Assembly: GCA_026390815.1 (NCBI GenBank) | Contig: JAPLFH010000018.1 | Location: 1 to 64,000 of the forward strand | DNA: 64,000 bases | Source of the DNA: Ignavibacteriales bacterium | GTDB lineage: Bacteria; Bacteroidota; Ignavibacteria; Ignavibacteriales; SURF-24 | Direction: 5' to 3' | In this document: positions 26,674 to 35,332 of the stretch, piece by piece | How positions within the stretch are numbered: position 1 is the first letter of the stretch | Layout of the letters: each line of letters begins with the position of its first letter | Notes under the pieces: model-generated | Told to the model about the DNA's origin: nothing | Database searches by the model: none | What the model saw: only the letters and a program-made list of their open reading frames with translations | Position numbers and translations under genes: made by a program

Positions 26674-27147
26674 ATGAGTAAACTAAAATTAGTTGTTGCA
26701 TTAATTATCTTTGGATTCCTTGGATTTCAATTCACCTTTATTATACAAGGACAAAAACCTCCAAATGATCAATTGAAAAAGGATATAACAATCAATAGAT
26801 CTAAAAACCAGACAGTTATGTATACACCCAATAAATTCGAATTTCAACCATTACCTTATCCAAGTGATGCTGCTGTACCTTTCATTGATAACCTTCCAGG
26901 AGAAATTCATATAGGTAAACGTACTATAGCAGTCAGAAATAATATTGGTGATTATTCTAATTACGTAGTTTATTGGGAAAATATGTTAGCTCTTGAAGGT
27001 GGATTGCCAACCGTTAAATTATCAGGCACGGATAAAACCATATTTGGTAGTGGCTTGGCATGGCTTTCCCACGATGTAAAAGGCAACCTGTTCATTTGTT
27101 CTGTACCATATAAGGATAATCCATTAGATATATCTGAAAAAAAGTGA
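26674..27147 (+). CDS. Exported protein of unknown function
   Basis: 157 residues with an N-terminal hydrophobic helix (about 4-26) that may be a signal or anchor. The mature part contains LPYPSDAAVPFIDNLPGEIH and GLAWLSHDVKGNLFICSVPY. I do not recognise the family. The AGGACAAACAATG leader supports the start. It follows bfr by 67 bases and may be co-transcribed. Confidence 0.6.
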   Translation: MSKLKLVVALIIFGFLGFQFTFIIQGQKPPNDQLKKDITINRSKNQTVMYTPNKFEFQPLPYPSDAAVPFIDNLPGEIHIGKRTIAVRNNIGDYSNYVVYWENMLALEGGLPTVKLSGTDKTIFGSGLAWLSHDVKGNLFICSVPYKDNPLDISEKK

Positions 27148-27299
27148 ATGCCTCTACATACAAATTGATTATGGGAACATACATATTATTTGAAATATTT
27201 CAATAAAAGTTAGGATTTTATAATCGCATTTTTAAATCTAGTAAACTTGGAAGAAGAAGCAATAAGATATGAAGAAGTTTTAAAGTCTGACGGAAGTAA

Positions 27300-27449
27300 A
27301 TGAAACAACATCTTTTAAAAATAAAATCTATTAAGAAAATCACCTACGCTGTGCTGCAAAATGTTACTGAAAATCCTCAGCAGTTTACTTTCAACTGCGC
27401 GCAAACAACAGAAGTTTCCATAAACAAGCTATTATTGTATTATGAATAA
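27300..27449 (+). pseudogene. Truncated flavodoxin-reductase-like fragment
   Basis: A 49-codon frame reads LKIKSIKKITYAVLQNVTEN, then PQQFTFNCAQTTEVSINK. This resembles the FAD-binding entry of ferredoxin/flavodoxin reductases, where F.PGQ.TEVSI is typical (here NCAQ replaces PGQ). The frame ends 20 bases before the PRC-barrel start. No NAD-binding half follows, so it is probably a gene stump. The rest of 27148-27299 shows nothing clear. Confidence 0.4.
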
Positions 27450-27469
27450 TTATTAAAAAGGGAGTTCGT

Positions 27470-28189
27470 ATGCAACGTAGTGTAAATAATTTAATTGGTT
27501 ATACCATTAGTGCAAAGGATGGTGAATTGGGAAAAGTGAGTGAGTTCTACTTCGATGATCTTACCTGGTCCATCCGTTACTTAGTTGTAGAAACAGGTAA
27601 TTGGTTGTCTGAACGGAAGGTTCTTATTCCACACTTGGCACTTGGGATAACTGATTGGGAGTCACGGACATTTCAGGTGAACCTAACTAAAGAACAGGTA
27701 CGCAACAGCCCTGATATTGAAACTGAAAAAACCGTAACTCGCCAACACGAATTAGAATTGTTTAACCATTATGGATTTCCAGTTTATTGGGAGAATGTAT
27801 TTTATGATGGACCCGTTGGAATGTTTCCTTATGTACCTATTAGCGAAAATAAAACAGTGAAAGAAAGCGATGATTCTGTACGAAAACTTCATGGCAATCC
27901 GCACTTGCGCAGCACAAATAATGTCGAGGGATATTACATTCATGCTATTGACGGTGACATTGGACATGTGGAAGATTATATAGTTGACGATGAAAAGTGG
28001 AATCTTTGCTTCCTGATTGTTGATACACACAACTGGCTTCAGGGGCGAAAGGTTCTTATATCACCACAATGGATTAATCTTATCGATTGGAGTGAATCAA
28101 AAGTCTATGTCAATCTTTCGCAGGAATCGATAAAAAATAGTCCTGAATTTGACTCTTCTCAACTAATAGGCAAGGACTATGAAAATTAA
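27470..28189 (+). CDS. Double PRC-barrel domain protein
   Basis: 239 residues with two PRC-barrel domains (about 1-75 and 140-225). Each contains the pattern IxAKDGELGKVSEFYFDD and SIRYLVVETGNWLSERKVLI (second copy: DGDIGHVEDYIVDD, LCFLIVDTHNWLQGRKVLI). The linker is Pro/Tyr-rich. PRC barrels occur in photosynthetic reaction-centre H subunits, RimM and many stress-associated proteins of unknown role. GGGAG precedes the ATG. No membrane segment is seen. Confidence 0.9.
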   Translation: MQRSVNNLIGYTISAKDGELGKVSEFYFDDLTWSIRYLVVETGNWLSERKVLIPHLALGITDWESRTFQVNLTKEQVRNSPDIETEKTVTRQHELELFNHYGFPVYWENVFYDGPVGMFPYVPISENKTVKESDDSVRKLHGNPHLRSTNNVEGYYIHAIDGDIGHVEDYIVDDEKWNLCFLIVDTHNWLQGRKVLISPQWINLIDWSESKVYVNLSQESIKNSPEFDSSQLIGKDYEN

Positions 28190-28303
28190 CTCCTACATTA
28201 TTATGAATAGATATCAGGACAATAATAGAATGAGGCTGAAAAAGGAAGAAGCTAATGCCGGTAGCTAACTGGTGAAAAAATAAATTGTAAAAGGAGATAA
28301 ACT

Positions 28304-28495
28304 ATGTCATTGGTTGAATTAGTGATCGTTTTGGTTGTAGTTGGGGTAATCCTATGGCTGATTAATAGCTACATTCCTATGCAATCTACCATTAAGAAAA
28401 TTTTAAATGCGGTAGTTATTATTGTAGTGATTCTCTGGTTATTAAGTGCTTTCGGACTAATAGAAGGACTAAAGTCGATTCGTATCGGACGGTAA
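28304..28495 (+). CDS. Thivi_2564-family small membrane protein (twin 1)
   Basis: 63 residues, MSLVELVIVLVVVGVILWLI followed by a NSYIPMQSTIKK hinge, a second hydrophobic helix and the tail EGLKSIRIGR. Length and sequence match Thivi_2564-type membrane peptides, function unknown. AAAGGAGATAAACT precedes the ATG. The gene at 29958 differs by a single residue (Ser to Thr near the C-terminus). Confidence 0.82.
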   Translation: MSLVELVIVLVVVGVILWLINSYIPMQSTIKKILNAVVIIVVILWLLSAFGLIEGLKSIRIGR

Positions 28496-28670
28496 TCTTA
28501 TTTTGTTAGATGTCATTGGGAGTAGAAGAGTGACTCTTACTATCACTGTTGGTGTAGGTTACATAAATACGCAGTTCAAGTACAAGATCAAGTAAGCAAT
28601 TTATTCACTGGTAGTTGGTGCTATATTTTTATGTTAATTAATTTTAATAAATCAATACAAAAACAAAATC

Positions 28671-29534
28671 ATGAAAATTTATCGGTGTAAATTAATTATC
28701 CTTGTTTTTTTAGGTATTTTTTTAGTTAAACAGATGTATTCTCAATCTTCTGTAGGCGATTCTTCATATCATCCTTATTATGTTAATTACTGGGTAACAG
28801 GTAGTATCATAATCGGAGGAACGGTGATAGAAAAAATTGGGATACACTTGGTAACGTCCAAATCTGGAATATCAATTGCAGAATTACAGAATTTAAACAG
28901 AAATGATATTTCTCCAATTGACCGTTGGGCTTTGAATTTTGATCCAACTAAAAGAGACTACTACGAGAGGCTTTCAAGTCAGTTGGCAGTAATTGGAGTC
29001 CTCCTTCCTGTTCTCACTGTGCTGGATCACAATATTAGGCGAGACTGGTTAGATGTGCTGCTGATATATTTGGAAACCCAAGCAATTACAAACAATCTTT
29101 ATCTTTTAAGCCCAATCGGACCAACTTTTCAAAATAGATTCCGTCCTGTCGTCTATTATGATGCAGTTCCCAATGAGGAAAGAAGCAGGCCCTTCAACCG
29201 GAGTTCGCTTTATAGTGGGCATACTGCATCTATTGCAGAGACTTCTTTTTTAACCGCAAAGGTTTATTGTGATTACCATCCGGAACTGGGATGGAATAAA
29301 TATCTTGTTTATGTAGCAGCAGCAATACCGCCTCTTCTCATGGCATATTTTAGATTGAAAGCACTAAGACATTTTACGACTGATGTAATGACTGGTTTTG
29401 GAGTAGGAGCATTATGTGGAATATTAATCCCTGAATTACATCGTATACAAGACAAGAACTTCTCGGTTGGATTTTATTCTTCATCTGAAGCCACCGGATT
29501 AGCTGTAAAATGGCAGCCGAATTTTTTGAAATAG
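28671..29534 (+). CDS. PAP2-family protein with modified first motif (copy 3)
   Basis: 287 residues with a signal peptide (MYSQ) and membrane helices. YSGHTASIA and LRHFTTDVMTGFG match the second and third PAP2 motifs. The first is reduced to NRFRPVVYYD without the usual lysine six residues before RP. It is distant from the two tandem PAP2 proteins. Activity is uncertain because of the missing lysine. Confidence 0.78.
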   Translation: MKIYRCKLIILVFLGIFLVKQMYSQSSVGDSSYHPYYVNYWVTGSIIIGGTVIEKIGIHLVTSKSGISIAELQNLNRNDISPIDRWALNFDPTKRDYYERLSSQLAVIGVLLPVLTVLDHNIRRDWLDVLLIYLETQAITNNLYLLSPIGPTFQNRFRPVVYYDAVPNEERSRPFNRSSLYSGHTASIAETSFLTAKVYCDYHPELGWNKYLVYVAAAIPPLLMAYFRLKALRHFTTDVMTGFGVGALCGILIPELHRIQDKNFSVGFYSSSEATGLAVKWQPNFLK

Positions 29535-29680
29535 TAGTATCTGGTTTATTTAACTTATTGTGTCTTTTACAATGTTATGATAAGATTATTGAGTCCATAA
29601 TAATTTGATGAATAATTTTATAGAAGGAAATGTAAATTGAAAAACACTATAGTATTGACATTTAAGTTTTTGTTTTTTAT

Positions 29681-29805
29681 GCCTGCTTGCTTCGGGCAAG
29701 TCAAGATATTTTAAATGATTTTTACATCACCCACCTGCTTTTGCCGGCAGGCAGGTCAAACATCAATCCTGCTAGCGGGATCAATCATTGCGGCTTGCCG
29801 CTCTA
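29681..29805. repeat. Cluster of short palindromes
   Basis: Four hairpins follow one another: CTTGC/GGCAAG around TTCG near 29685-29700, ACCTGC/GCAGGT arms around 29733-29756, ATCC/GGAT around 29766-29781, and GCGGC/GCCGC around 29790-29801. GC-rich like the cluster at 285-412. It probably belongs to the same REP-like class. The rest of 29535-29957 shows the leader of the next gene only. Confidence 0.5.
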
Positions 29806-29957
29806 TGCTATTAGACACCTATTGACTAGATAGCATTGAACTGAAATAAGGATACAAACCGTTTTAATGGTTTATAACAAATAAGGAGGCGATAGAAAAG
29901 CAGAAAACCAAGCCGGCGGAATCCGGTGAATAAACAAATTATAGAAGGAGAAAGACT

Positions 29958-30149
29958 ATGTCATTGGTTGAATTAGTGATCGTTTTGGTTGTAGTTGGAG
30001 TGATCCTATGGCTGATTAACAGCTACATCCCAATGCAATCTACCATAAAGAAAATCTTGAATGCCGTAGTGATTATTGTAGTGATTCTCTGGTTATTGAG
30101 TGCCTTCGGACTAATAGAAGGACTAAAGACGATTCGTATCGGACGGTAA
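29958..30149 (+). CDS. Thivi_2564-family small membrane protein (twin 2)
   Basis: 63 residues, identical to the gene at 28304 except for one conservative change (EGLKTIRIGR). DNA similarity continues for about 60 bases past the stop (CTTATTTTGTTAGATGTCATT) and partly into the leader, so a segment of about 300 bases was duplicated. AGAAGGAGAAAGACT precedes the ATG. Confidence 0.82.
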   Translation: MSLVELVIVLVVVGVILWLINSYIPMQSTIKKILNAVVIIVVILWLLSAFGLIEGLKTIRIGR

Positions 30150-30454
30150 TCTTATTTTGTTAGATGTCATTGGGAGTAGAAGCGTGACTCTTGCTATCAT
30201 TGCTGCAAAGGGATTTCGGAAGAGTGGAAGGATTAACATTTAATCAATTGAAATGTTGTGTCTGAAAGTAGCATCTATCCTATCTTTACTTTCAAGGTAC
30301 AACAGACAAACGGAAAGTGAATTACTTGTAAACTTATTATTGTGTTAGCTACTAAGTAAATAATTTACTAATTGTGATAAAGCGATAAATATAAAATGAC
30401 CACAGATTTATTAATTTTAAATTTTAATTACAGATTAATTAGGAAGGTAATATT
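30150..30454. other. Intergenic region: tail of the duplicated segment
   Basis: The first 60 bases repeat the sequence after 28495. The rest is AT-rich with no recognised gene, hairpin or conserved element. An AGGAAGG leader for the next gene lies at its end. Confidence 0.5.
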
Positions 30455-30994
30455 ATGAAAACAAAATATGTAATTCTCCCAATGATATTGATGATCGTTA
30501 TGGCACTAACTATGTTTGGACAGACTACACGTAATGTGAAGACAAAGACTGTCATAAAGAAAAATGACATATCGAATGCGATGGGTAAGCCAGTTTTTGA
30601 ATCAACTGTTGATAGTCTTAGAACCAAAGTGTGGATCCTAAGCCAGAAAGAATATAAGGGAATAATGAAGACAAATATGGGTACCGCGATGAGTAAAATG
30701 AAAGATAAAAAAACAAAGATGGATAAGGCAACGAAGGAAGCGATGTTTGATAGCTCGCATTACTTTATTTTAGACATAACAAATATTAATAATGGAAAAG
30801 AATTCGCCGATACAAGTGCCAAGGTAGAAATTGTTTCAGCATCTAAGAAAGTCTTATCTTTACGCCTCCAACCTATGATGAACCATTTTGGCAGCGGGGT
30901 ATCGTTCAATGAAAGAGGGGATTATTTGTTTACTATTAATCTGAATGTAGGTTCCGGTTATAAAACTATGCAATTCAAATACAAAGTAAGGTAA
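30455..30994 (+). CDS. Exported protein of unknown function
   Basis: 179 residues with a signal peptide (cleavage near MFGQ). The mature part is Lys/Met-rich (GIMKTNMGTAMSKMKDKKTK) and ends with beta-like segments (DYLFTINLNVGSGYKTMQFK). No family was recognised. AGGAAGG precedes the ATG. The Met-rich stretch could bind soft metals but nothing in the sequence proves this. Confidence 0.6.
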   Translation: MKTKYVILPMILMIVMALTMFGQTTRNVKTKTVIKKNDISNAMGKPVFESTVDSLRTKVWILSQKEYKGIMKTNMGTAMSKMKDKKTKMDKATKEAMFDSSHYFILDITNINNGKEFADTSAKVEIVSASKKVLSLRLQPMMNHFGSGVSFNERGDYLFTINLNVGSGYKTMQFKYKVR

Positions 30995-31053
30995 ATATTT
31001 TGTATGTTGAACTCATGATTTTTACACAAATATCATGATTGAAAGTTGATAAC

Positions 31054-31665
31054 ATGGTACTTACTATTTTTCTTAAAGGAATCTTGATTGGTTTTGCTAT
31101 GGCAATCCCTATTGGACCCATAGGAATTATGTGTATCCGCAAGACACTAACAGAAGGACGGGTACGTGGACTAATTATTGGTCTTGGTGCTGCTACTGCC
31201 GATTTACTTTACGGTTGTGTTGCGGCATTTGGGCTTACGGTTATTTCAACAGCACTTATTAGTCAACGAATCTGGATCCGATTAGTAGGAGGAGCGCTTC
31301 TACTTTTTCTTGGATTAAGAACATTTCGGACTCTGCCTGCTGATCCTAAAATACCTATTAAGAGTAATGGAATTTTAAGATCCTATCTAACCACTGTTTT
31401 TCTAACTCTTACAAATCCTATGACCATCTTTGCTTTTATTGCTGTGTTTGCTGCACTTGGTTTAGGAAATGGACTCGGATATTTTTCTGCAGCGGCTCTT
31501 GTAGTAGGCGTATTTATAGGTTCAGGTTTATGGTTTGTATTACTTAGTTCCAGTGTTACACTTTTTAGAAATAAGCTGGATTTGATTGGACTACGATGGG
31601 TAAACAGAATTGCAGGTGTGCTGATAATTATCTCCGGTTTAATTGCCATTGTTAGTTTGTTATAA
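31054..31665 (+). CDS. LysE-family exporter (copy 1)
   Basis: About 203 residues and six membrane helices. The N-terminal signature FLKGILIGFAMAIPIGPIG and the TNPMTIFAF segment are typical of LysE/RhtB amino-acid exporters. ATG 31054 aligns with the start of the copy at 40821; an upstream in-frame TTG at 31039 would add five residues. The two genes are almost identical in DNA over about 600 bases. Substrate unknown. Confidence 0.9.
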   Translation: MVLTIFLKGILIGFAMAIPIGPIGIMCIRKTLTEGRVRGLIIGLGAATADLLYGCVAAFGLTVISTALISQRIWIRLVGGALLLFLGLRTFRTLPADPKIPIKSNGILRSYLTTVFLTLTNPMTIFAFIAVFAALGLGNGLGYFSAAALVVGVFIGSGLWFVLLSSSVTLFRNKLDLIGLRWVNRIAGVLIIISGLIAIVSLL

Positions 31666-31798
31666 TCTTTTTTTGGTAAAGTTTAAATGTGTTCGTCAAT
31701 TAGAAAAAGCTAGTTAATTCCTATTACATTGTTTATCATTCAACGCTCGAAGGAATTTTTATGAAAGGTATAATTGGTTTCTTCATTATATAACGATA

Positions 31799-33064
31799 AT
31801 GAAAATATCTACAATACTTTCAGCACGAATTAAAAAATACTGGCACATACTTGGTCCAGGACTTATTACAGGCGCGAGCGATGATGATCCTTCGGGAATT
31901 GCAACCTATTCACAGGCAGGTGCCGGTTTTGGTTTTGCAACTCTTTGGACTGCAATTATCACTTTTCCTCTAATGGCTGCTGTGCAGGAGATGTGCGCGC
32001 GAATCGGTATGGTAACTCAAGAGGGATTGACAGGAACACTAAAAAAGAAATACCCGAAAAGTATTTTATATTTAATGGCGGTATTTAGTTTCCCCGCTAT
32101 TACACTCAATATAGGCGCAGACATCCAGGGAATGGGAGCCGTTGCCAATTTACTTATACCTCAAATTCCCTCTTTTACCTTCAGCATAATTTTTACGGTT
32201 TTACTTATTTTCTTCATTATCAAATTTCCATATCAAAAACTTGCTGCTGTATTAAAATGGCTTTGTGTTACATTATTATTGTATGTCTTAGTCCCTTTCT
32301 TGGTGCAAGCAAATTGGGCAGATGTAATGAAAAGTACTTTTATTCCAACTATTCATTTCAACAAGGGTTTCTTTGGGATACTTGTTGCCATTCTTGGCAC
32401 CACTATTTCTCCTTACCTGTTTTTTTGGCAAGCCACTATGGAAGCGGAAGACATTTCACATAACCATAAAAGAATTATTATCAATAAACGAATTTTGAAC
32501 AACATGAAAATGGATATTGATTTCGGAATGTTGTTTTCAAACCTTGTTATGTTTTTCATCATCCTTACAACGGGCGCTGTATTGTATAAAGCTGGTATCA
32601 CTCAAATTGATACAGTTGGACAAGCTGCAAAAGCATTAGAACCATTAACAGGTAAACTTACTTATTTACTCTTTGCTGTCAGTGTAATCGGTACAGGATT
32701 TTTAGCAATTCCTGTTTTGGCTGGCTCACTTTCCTACATTTTAGCTGAGACTTTTAATTGGAAGGAAGGATTAGATAAAAAATTTCATGAAGCCAAAGGG
32801 TTTTACATCACACTTATCGTGTCACTTATTGTTGGATTGTCTTTGGAATTTCTCGGCATAAGTCCAATACATGCGCTTATTTACACTGCTGTTTTGTATG
32901 GTTTAACAGCGCCGGTAATGATTGCAATTATAATGCACATTTGTAACAACAAAAAAGTAATGGGGAAATTTACCAACAAAAGATGGTCAAATGTTCTTGG
33001 AACAATAACGCTAATATTGATGAGCGTTGCCGGTGTTGCATTGATTTATTTTCAGTTCAAATAG
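31799..33064 (+). CDS. Nramp-like divalent-metal transporter with altered metal site
   Basis: 421 residues and about 11 membrane helices. The opening GPGLITGASDDDPSGIATYS corresponds to TM1 of Nramp proteins, but the canonical DPGN is DPSG, so the metal-binding Asn is replaced. The TM6 segment reads TTISPYLFFWQ where Mn/Fe transporters have a Met-Pro-His. The Asp is kept. Ion preference is therefore uncertain and may differ from Mn(II)/Fe(II), as in Nramp-related Mg transporters. The start follows directly on TATAACGATA without a clear ribosome site. Confidence 0.85.
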   Translation: MKISTILSARIKKYWHILGPGLITGASDDDPSGIATYSQAGAGFGFATLWTAIITFPLMAAVQEMCARIGMVTQEGLTGTLKKKYPKSILYLMAVFSFPAITLNIGADIQGMGAVANLLIPQIPSFTFSIIFTVLLIFFIIKFPYQKLAAVLKWLCVTLLLYVLVPFLVQANWADVMKSTFIPTIHFNKGFFGILVAILGTTISPYLFFWQATMEAEDISHNHKRIIINKRILNNMKMDIDFGMLFSNLVMFFIILTTGAVLYKAGITQIDTVGQAAKALEPLTGKLTYLLFAVSVIGTGFLAIPVLAGSLSYILAETFNWKEGLDKKFHEAKGFYITLIVSLIVGLSLEFLGISPIHALIYTAVLYGLTAPVMIAIIMHICNNKKVMGKFTNKRWSNVLGTITLILMSVAGVALIYFQFK

Positions 33065-33163
33065 AATAACTTAATTCCACTTTTCAATTTACTATTTCGA
33101 ATACTCCTACATATTCTTTTGTTAACAATCGACCTTCTCTGTAATCAGATATCGGTATGGTTC

Positions 33164-33207
33164 GACTAAAAGATGTAGTTCCTTTTTCATCCCTTTGACC
33201 GATTGAA
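33164..33207 (+). promoter_or_regulatory. Conserved 45-bp hairpin element, copy 8
   Basis: Arms CTAAAAGATG and CATCCCTTTG, invariant centre TAGTTCCTTTTT, CGATTGA at 17 bases. It lies 68 bases before the frameshifted lmo0937-type gene and is the nearest such element to the YtxH gene. Confidence 0.8.
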
Positions 33208-33274
33208 TTACTATAATTCTCTTCATAGCTTCATAAAGAATTTTAATAAAATTTTAACGAAAAGGAGACTTACT

Positions 33275-33422
33275 ATGTTATACACTATCGCGGTTGTTCT
33301 AATAGTTGTGGCTTCTAGGGCTACTCACCACCTATACTTTGGGCGGTGTTATTCACGTTCTGCTTGTAATTGCAGTTATAATGATCTTAGTAAACGTCAT
33401 TCGTGGCAGGCGTGCGCTTTGA
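33275..33422 (+). pseudogene. lmo0937/DUF5670-type gene with a 2-base frameshift
   Basis: The first ten codons read MLYTIAVVLI. The next bases (ATAGTTGTGG) lack two bases relative to the intact copies (pattern ATTGTATTGTGG). The expected protein then resumes in another frame as LWLLGLLTTYTLGGVIHV and VNVIRGRRAL, ending at TGA 33420-33422. Total length is 148 instead of 150 bases. The AAAAGGAGAC leader is intact. Either a recent inactivation or a sequence error. Confidence 0.75.
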
Positions 33423-33471
33423 ATGCATGTTTGTACATTACAGGAAAATAAAAAACAAATGGAGGATCATT

Positions 33472-33747
33472 ATGCAAAATGAAGGAAACGGAATGGGTAA
33501 AGGATTATTTATCGGTATGTTAACCGGCGTAGCAGTCGGATCAATAATCGCGTTTTTTTACGCTCCCAAATCCGGTAAAGAATTACGAGAAGATATTAAA
33601 ACCAAATCACAAGATTTTATTGAAGATGCTGATCAATATGTAGTGAACGCAAAAGATAAAGCCTTGCATCTCTTAAATGATGGTAAAAAAAAATCAAAAA
33701 GATGGTTGCAGAGACTAAAGAAAAAGTTGACACTCTTTCTTAAGTGA
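33472..33747 (+). CDS. YtxH-domain protein, C-terminus probably frameshifted
   Basis: From ATG 33472 (GGAGG 9 bases upstream) the frame encodes 91 residues. A Gly-rich membrane helix (GLFIGMLTGVAVGSIIAFFY) is followed by APKSGKELREDIKTK, the YtxH signature. After an A9 tract at 33684-33692 the coding signal moves to another frame (KKMVAETKEKVDTLS) and then to a third (EAERFLNEAKDKAGN up to TGA at 33856). The intact ancestor was thus about 125 residues. YtxH proteins are general-stress membrane proteins. It lies downstream of copy 8 of the conserved element. Confidence 0.78.
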   Translation: MQNEGNGMGKGLFIGMLTGVAVGSIIAFFYAPKSGKELREDIKTKSQDFIEDADQYVVNAKDKALHLLNDGKKKSKRWLQRLKKKLTLFLK

Positions 33748-34012
33748 GGCAGAAAGGTTCCTTAATGAAGCAAAGGATAAAGCCGGGAACGTAGCTCATC
33801 AAGACAAAGAAAAAATTGAAGAAGGTATGTTCGTAAATGCTTTTGATAAAGGATGAAGTTGTTTGCAAAAACAAGAAGCCATTAGCTTATGAATAATCAA
33901 TAGTGTTGTCTGTAAGACCGAAGTCAGAAATGTGAAATAAATAAATCCCAAGTTGAACCGTTTTTCTTGACTTTCTTTTCTATAGACAATACCATTAAGT
34001 ATCGGAGTTTTT

Positions 34013-34486
34013 ATGAAAAAATATTTTGTTGTTGTTCTGTATGGGATGTTGTTAATTATAAGTTGTAAAGAATCATCAAATAAAGGAGTTGCTATGAAAG
34101 GTTATGTGCAAAACATCGAGAGTATTGCAGTCAAAAATGAAGAATTTCGCAGAGTGATTTATACGGCTAAGAACTGTCAGCTTGTTGTAATGGCGTTGAA
34201 GCCCAAGGAGGAAATCGGGGCGGAAGTGCATAAACTCGATCAGTTCTTTCGCGTGGAGGAAGGTACGGGCGAGGCTGTCCTTAATGGCGTTCACACGAAG
34301 ATCAGCGCGGGATTTGCCGTGCTCGTTCCTGCTGGAATGAATCACAATATTATCAATACCGACAGCGTTCCAATGAAGCTTTATACGATCTATTCACCGC
34401 CGAATCATCGGGACGGCGTTGTCCACCATACCCGTGCAGATGCGGAGAAGGACAATGAACACTTCGATGGTAAAACGACAGAATAA
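34013..34486 (+). CDS. Cupin protein with optional lipoprotein leader
   Basis: The cupin core (MKGYVQNIESIAVKNEEFRR to the C-terminus) has EEIGAEVHKLDQFFRVEEG and VPAGMNHNIIN, the two metal-ligand motifs of small cupins. Two starts are possible. ATG 34013 adds a lipoprotein signal with lipobox LIISC (Cys18). ATG 34094 gives the normal cytosolic cupin length and has AAAGGAG 8 bases upstream. The core is clearly richer in G+C (33 of 60 bases in 34201-34260) than its surroundings, so it may be a recent acquisition placed behind a resident signal sequence. Confidence 0.82.
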   Translation: MKKYFVVVLYGMLLIISCKESSNKGVAMKGYVQNIESIAVKNEEFRRVIYTAKNCQLVVMALKPKEEIGAEVHKLDQFFRVEEGTGEAVLNGVHTKISAGFAVLVPAGMNHNIINTDSVPMKLYTIYSPPNHRDGVVHHTRADAEKDNEHFDGKTTE

Positions 34487-34517
34487 AAATATGGAATGGA
34501 TGCAGGAGTGATTATCA

Positions 34518-35108
34518 ATGAAATCTAAGAGTAATGCAAAAAACTTTCCTGTCGTTTGCGTGGGCGGTTCTGCCGGTGGTCTGGATGCCTATACCAGATT
34601 ACTTAAGCATTTACCAAGTGATATGGGTGTTGCAATCGTAATTGTAAATCATCTGCGAACCGTCGCTACTATGCTTCATGAGATTCTTCCGCGTTACACA
34701 AAGATGCCTGTTGAACTTATAACGGAAAAATTACTTATAGAACCGAATCATGTTTTCATCATCCCGGAACAGCGTGACTTGCATGTTCTTGATGGAGAGT
34801 TCCGGCTAAAGCCGATATCAAAGCCAAGGGGATGGCCAGATGTGATTACCGTTTTTCTCCGTTCCTTTACACAGAACTGGGATGGGAAACTTATCGCTGT
34901 TATTGTCTCTGGTTATGATGGTGATGGGGCAGCAGCGTTGAGCGGTATAAAAGAAGTAGGAGGCATTACCATAGCACAGAAACCCGAAACAGCTACACAG
35001 CCTGATATGCCTGAAAGCGCAATAGCAAGCGGGTGTATAGATTTTGTTCTTTCGCCTGAGGAGATTGCTCAAGAAATAGTACGAATTACGAACGCTGCAA
35101 GAATATAA
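34518..35108 (+). CDS. Stand-alone CheB-type methylesterase domain
   Basis: 196 residues consisting only of the CheB catalytic domain, with triad S18 (GGSAGG), H45 (VNHL) and D136 (SGYDGDG). No receiver domain precedes it, unlike classical CheB. Stand-alone CheB proteins usually pair with separate CheR or fused sensory proteins; the only CheR in this window is in the fusion at 852. It starts 32 bases after the cupin stop and shares its raised GC, so the two probably arrived together. Confidence 0.88.
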   Translation: MKSKSNAKNFPVVCVGGSAGGLDAYTRLLKHLPSDMGVAIVIVNHLRTVATMLHEILPRYTKMPVELITEKLLIEPNHVFIIPEQRDLHVLDGEFRLKPISKPRGWPDVITVFLRSFTQNWDGKLIAVIVSGYDGDGAAALSGIKEVGGITIAQKPETATQPDMPESAIASGCIDFVLSPEEIAQEIVRITNAARI

Positions 35109-35332
35109 ATCGATTAATGTAGCGGCAGCATTATGCCCCTTGTAACCAGATAGAAAAACTGTGCATTTAATTGCCCAAGTTCTAATGGAACCAGAGGTAT
35201 ACAGATTTCCGTCTGCCCATGTCTACAAAATTCAATTCATATAAACCTTTGACACAAAAGTAAAATAACAGTAATTTGATTCCCAGCAATCTCCTTTAGA
35301 ATATTTTGCTGAATAAAATTTATATAAAAATA

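Noticed and set aside
33203-33451. 82-codon + strand frame over the lmo0937-type pseudogene
   Set aside because: It reads the out-of-frame half after the 2-base shift; the intact family members show which frames are real.
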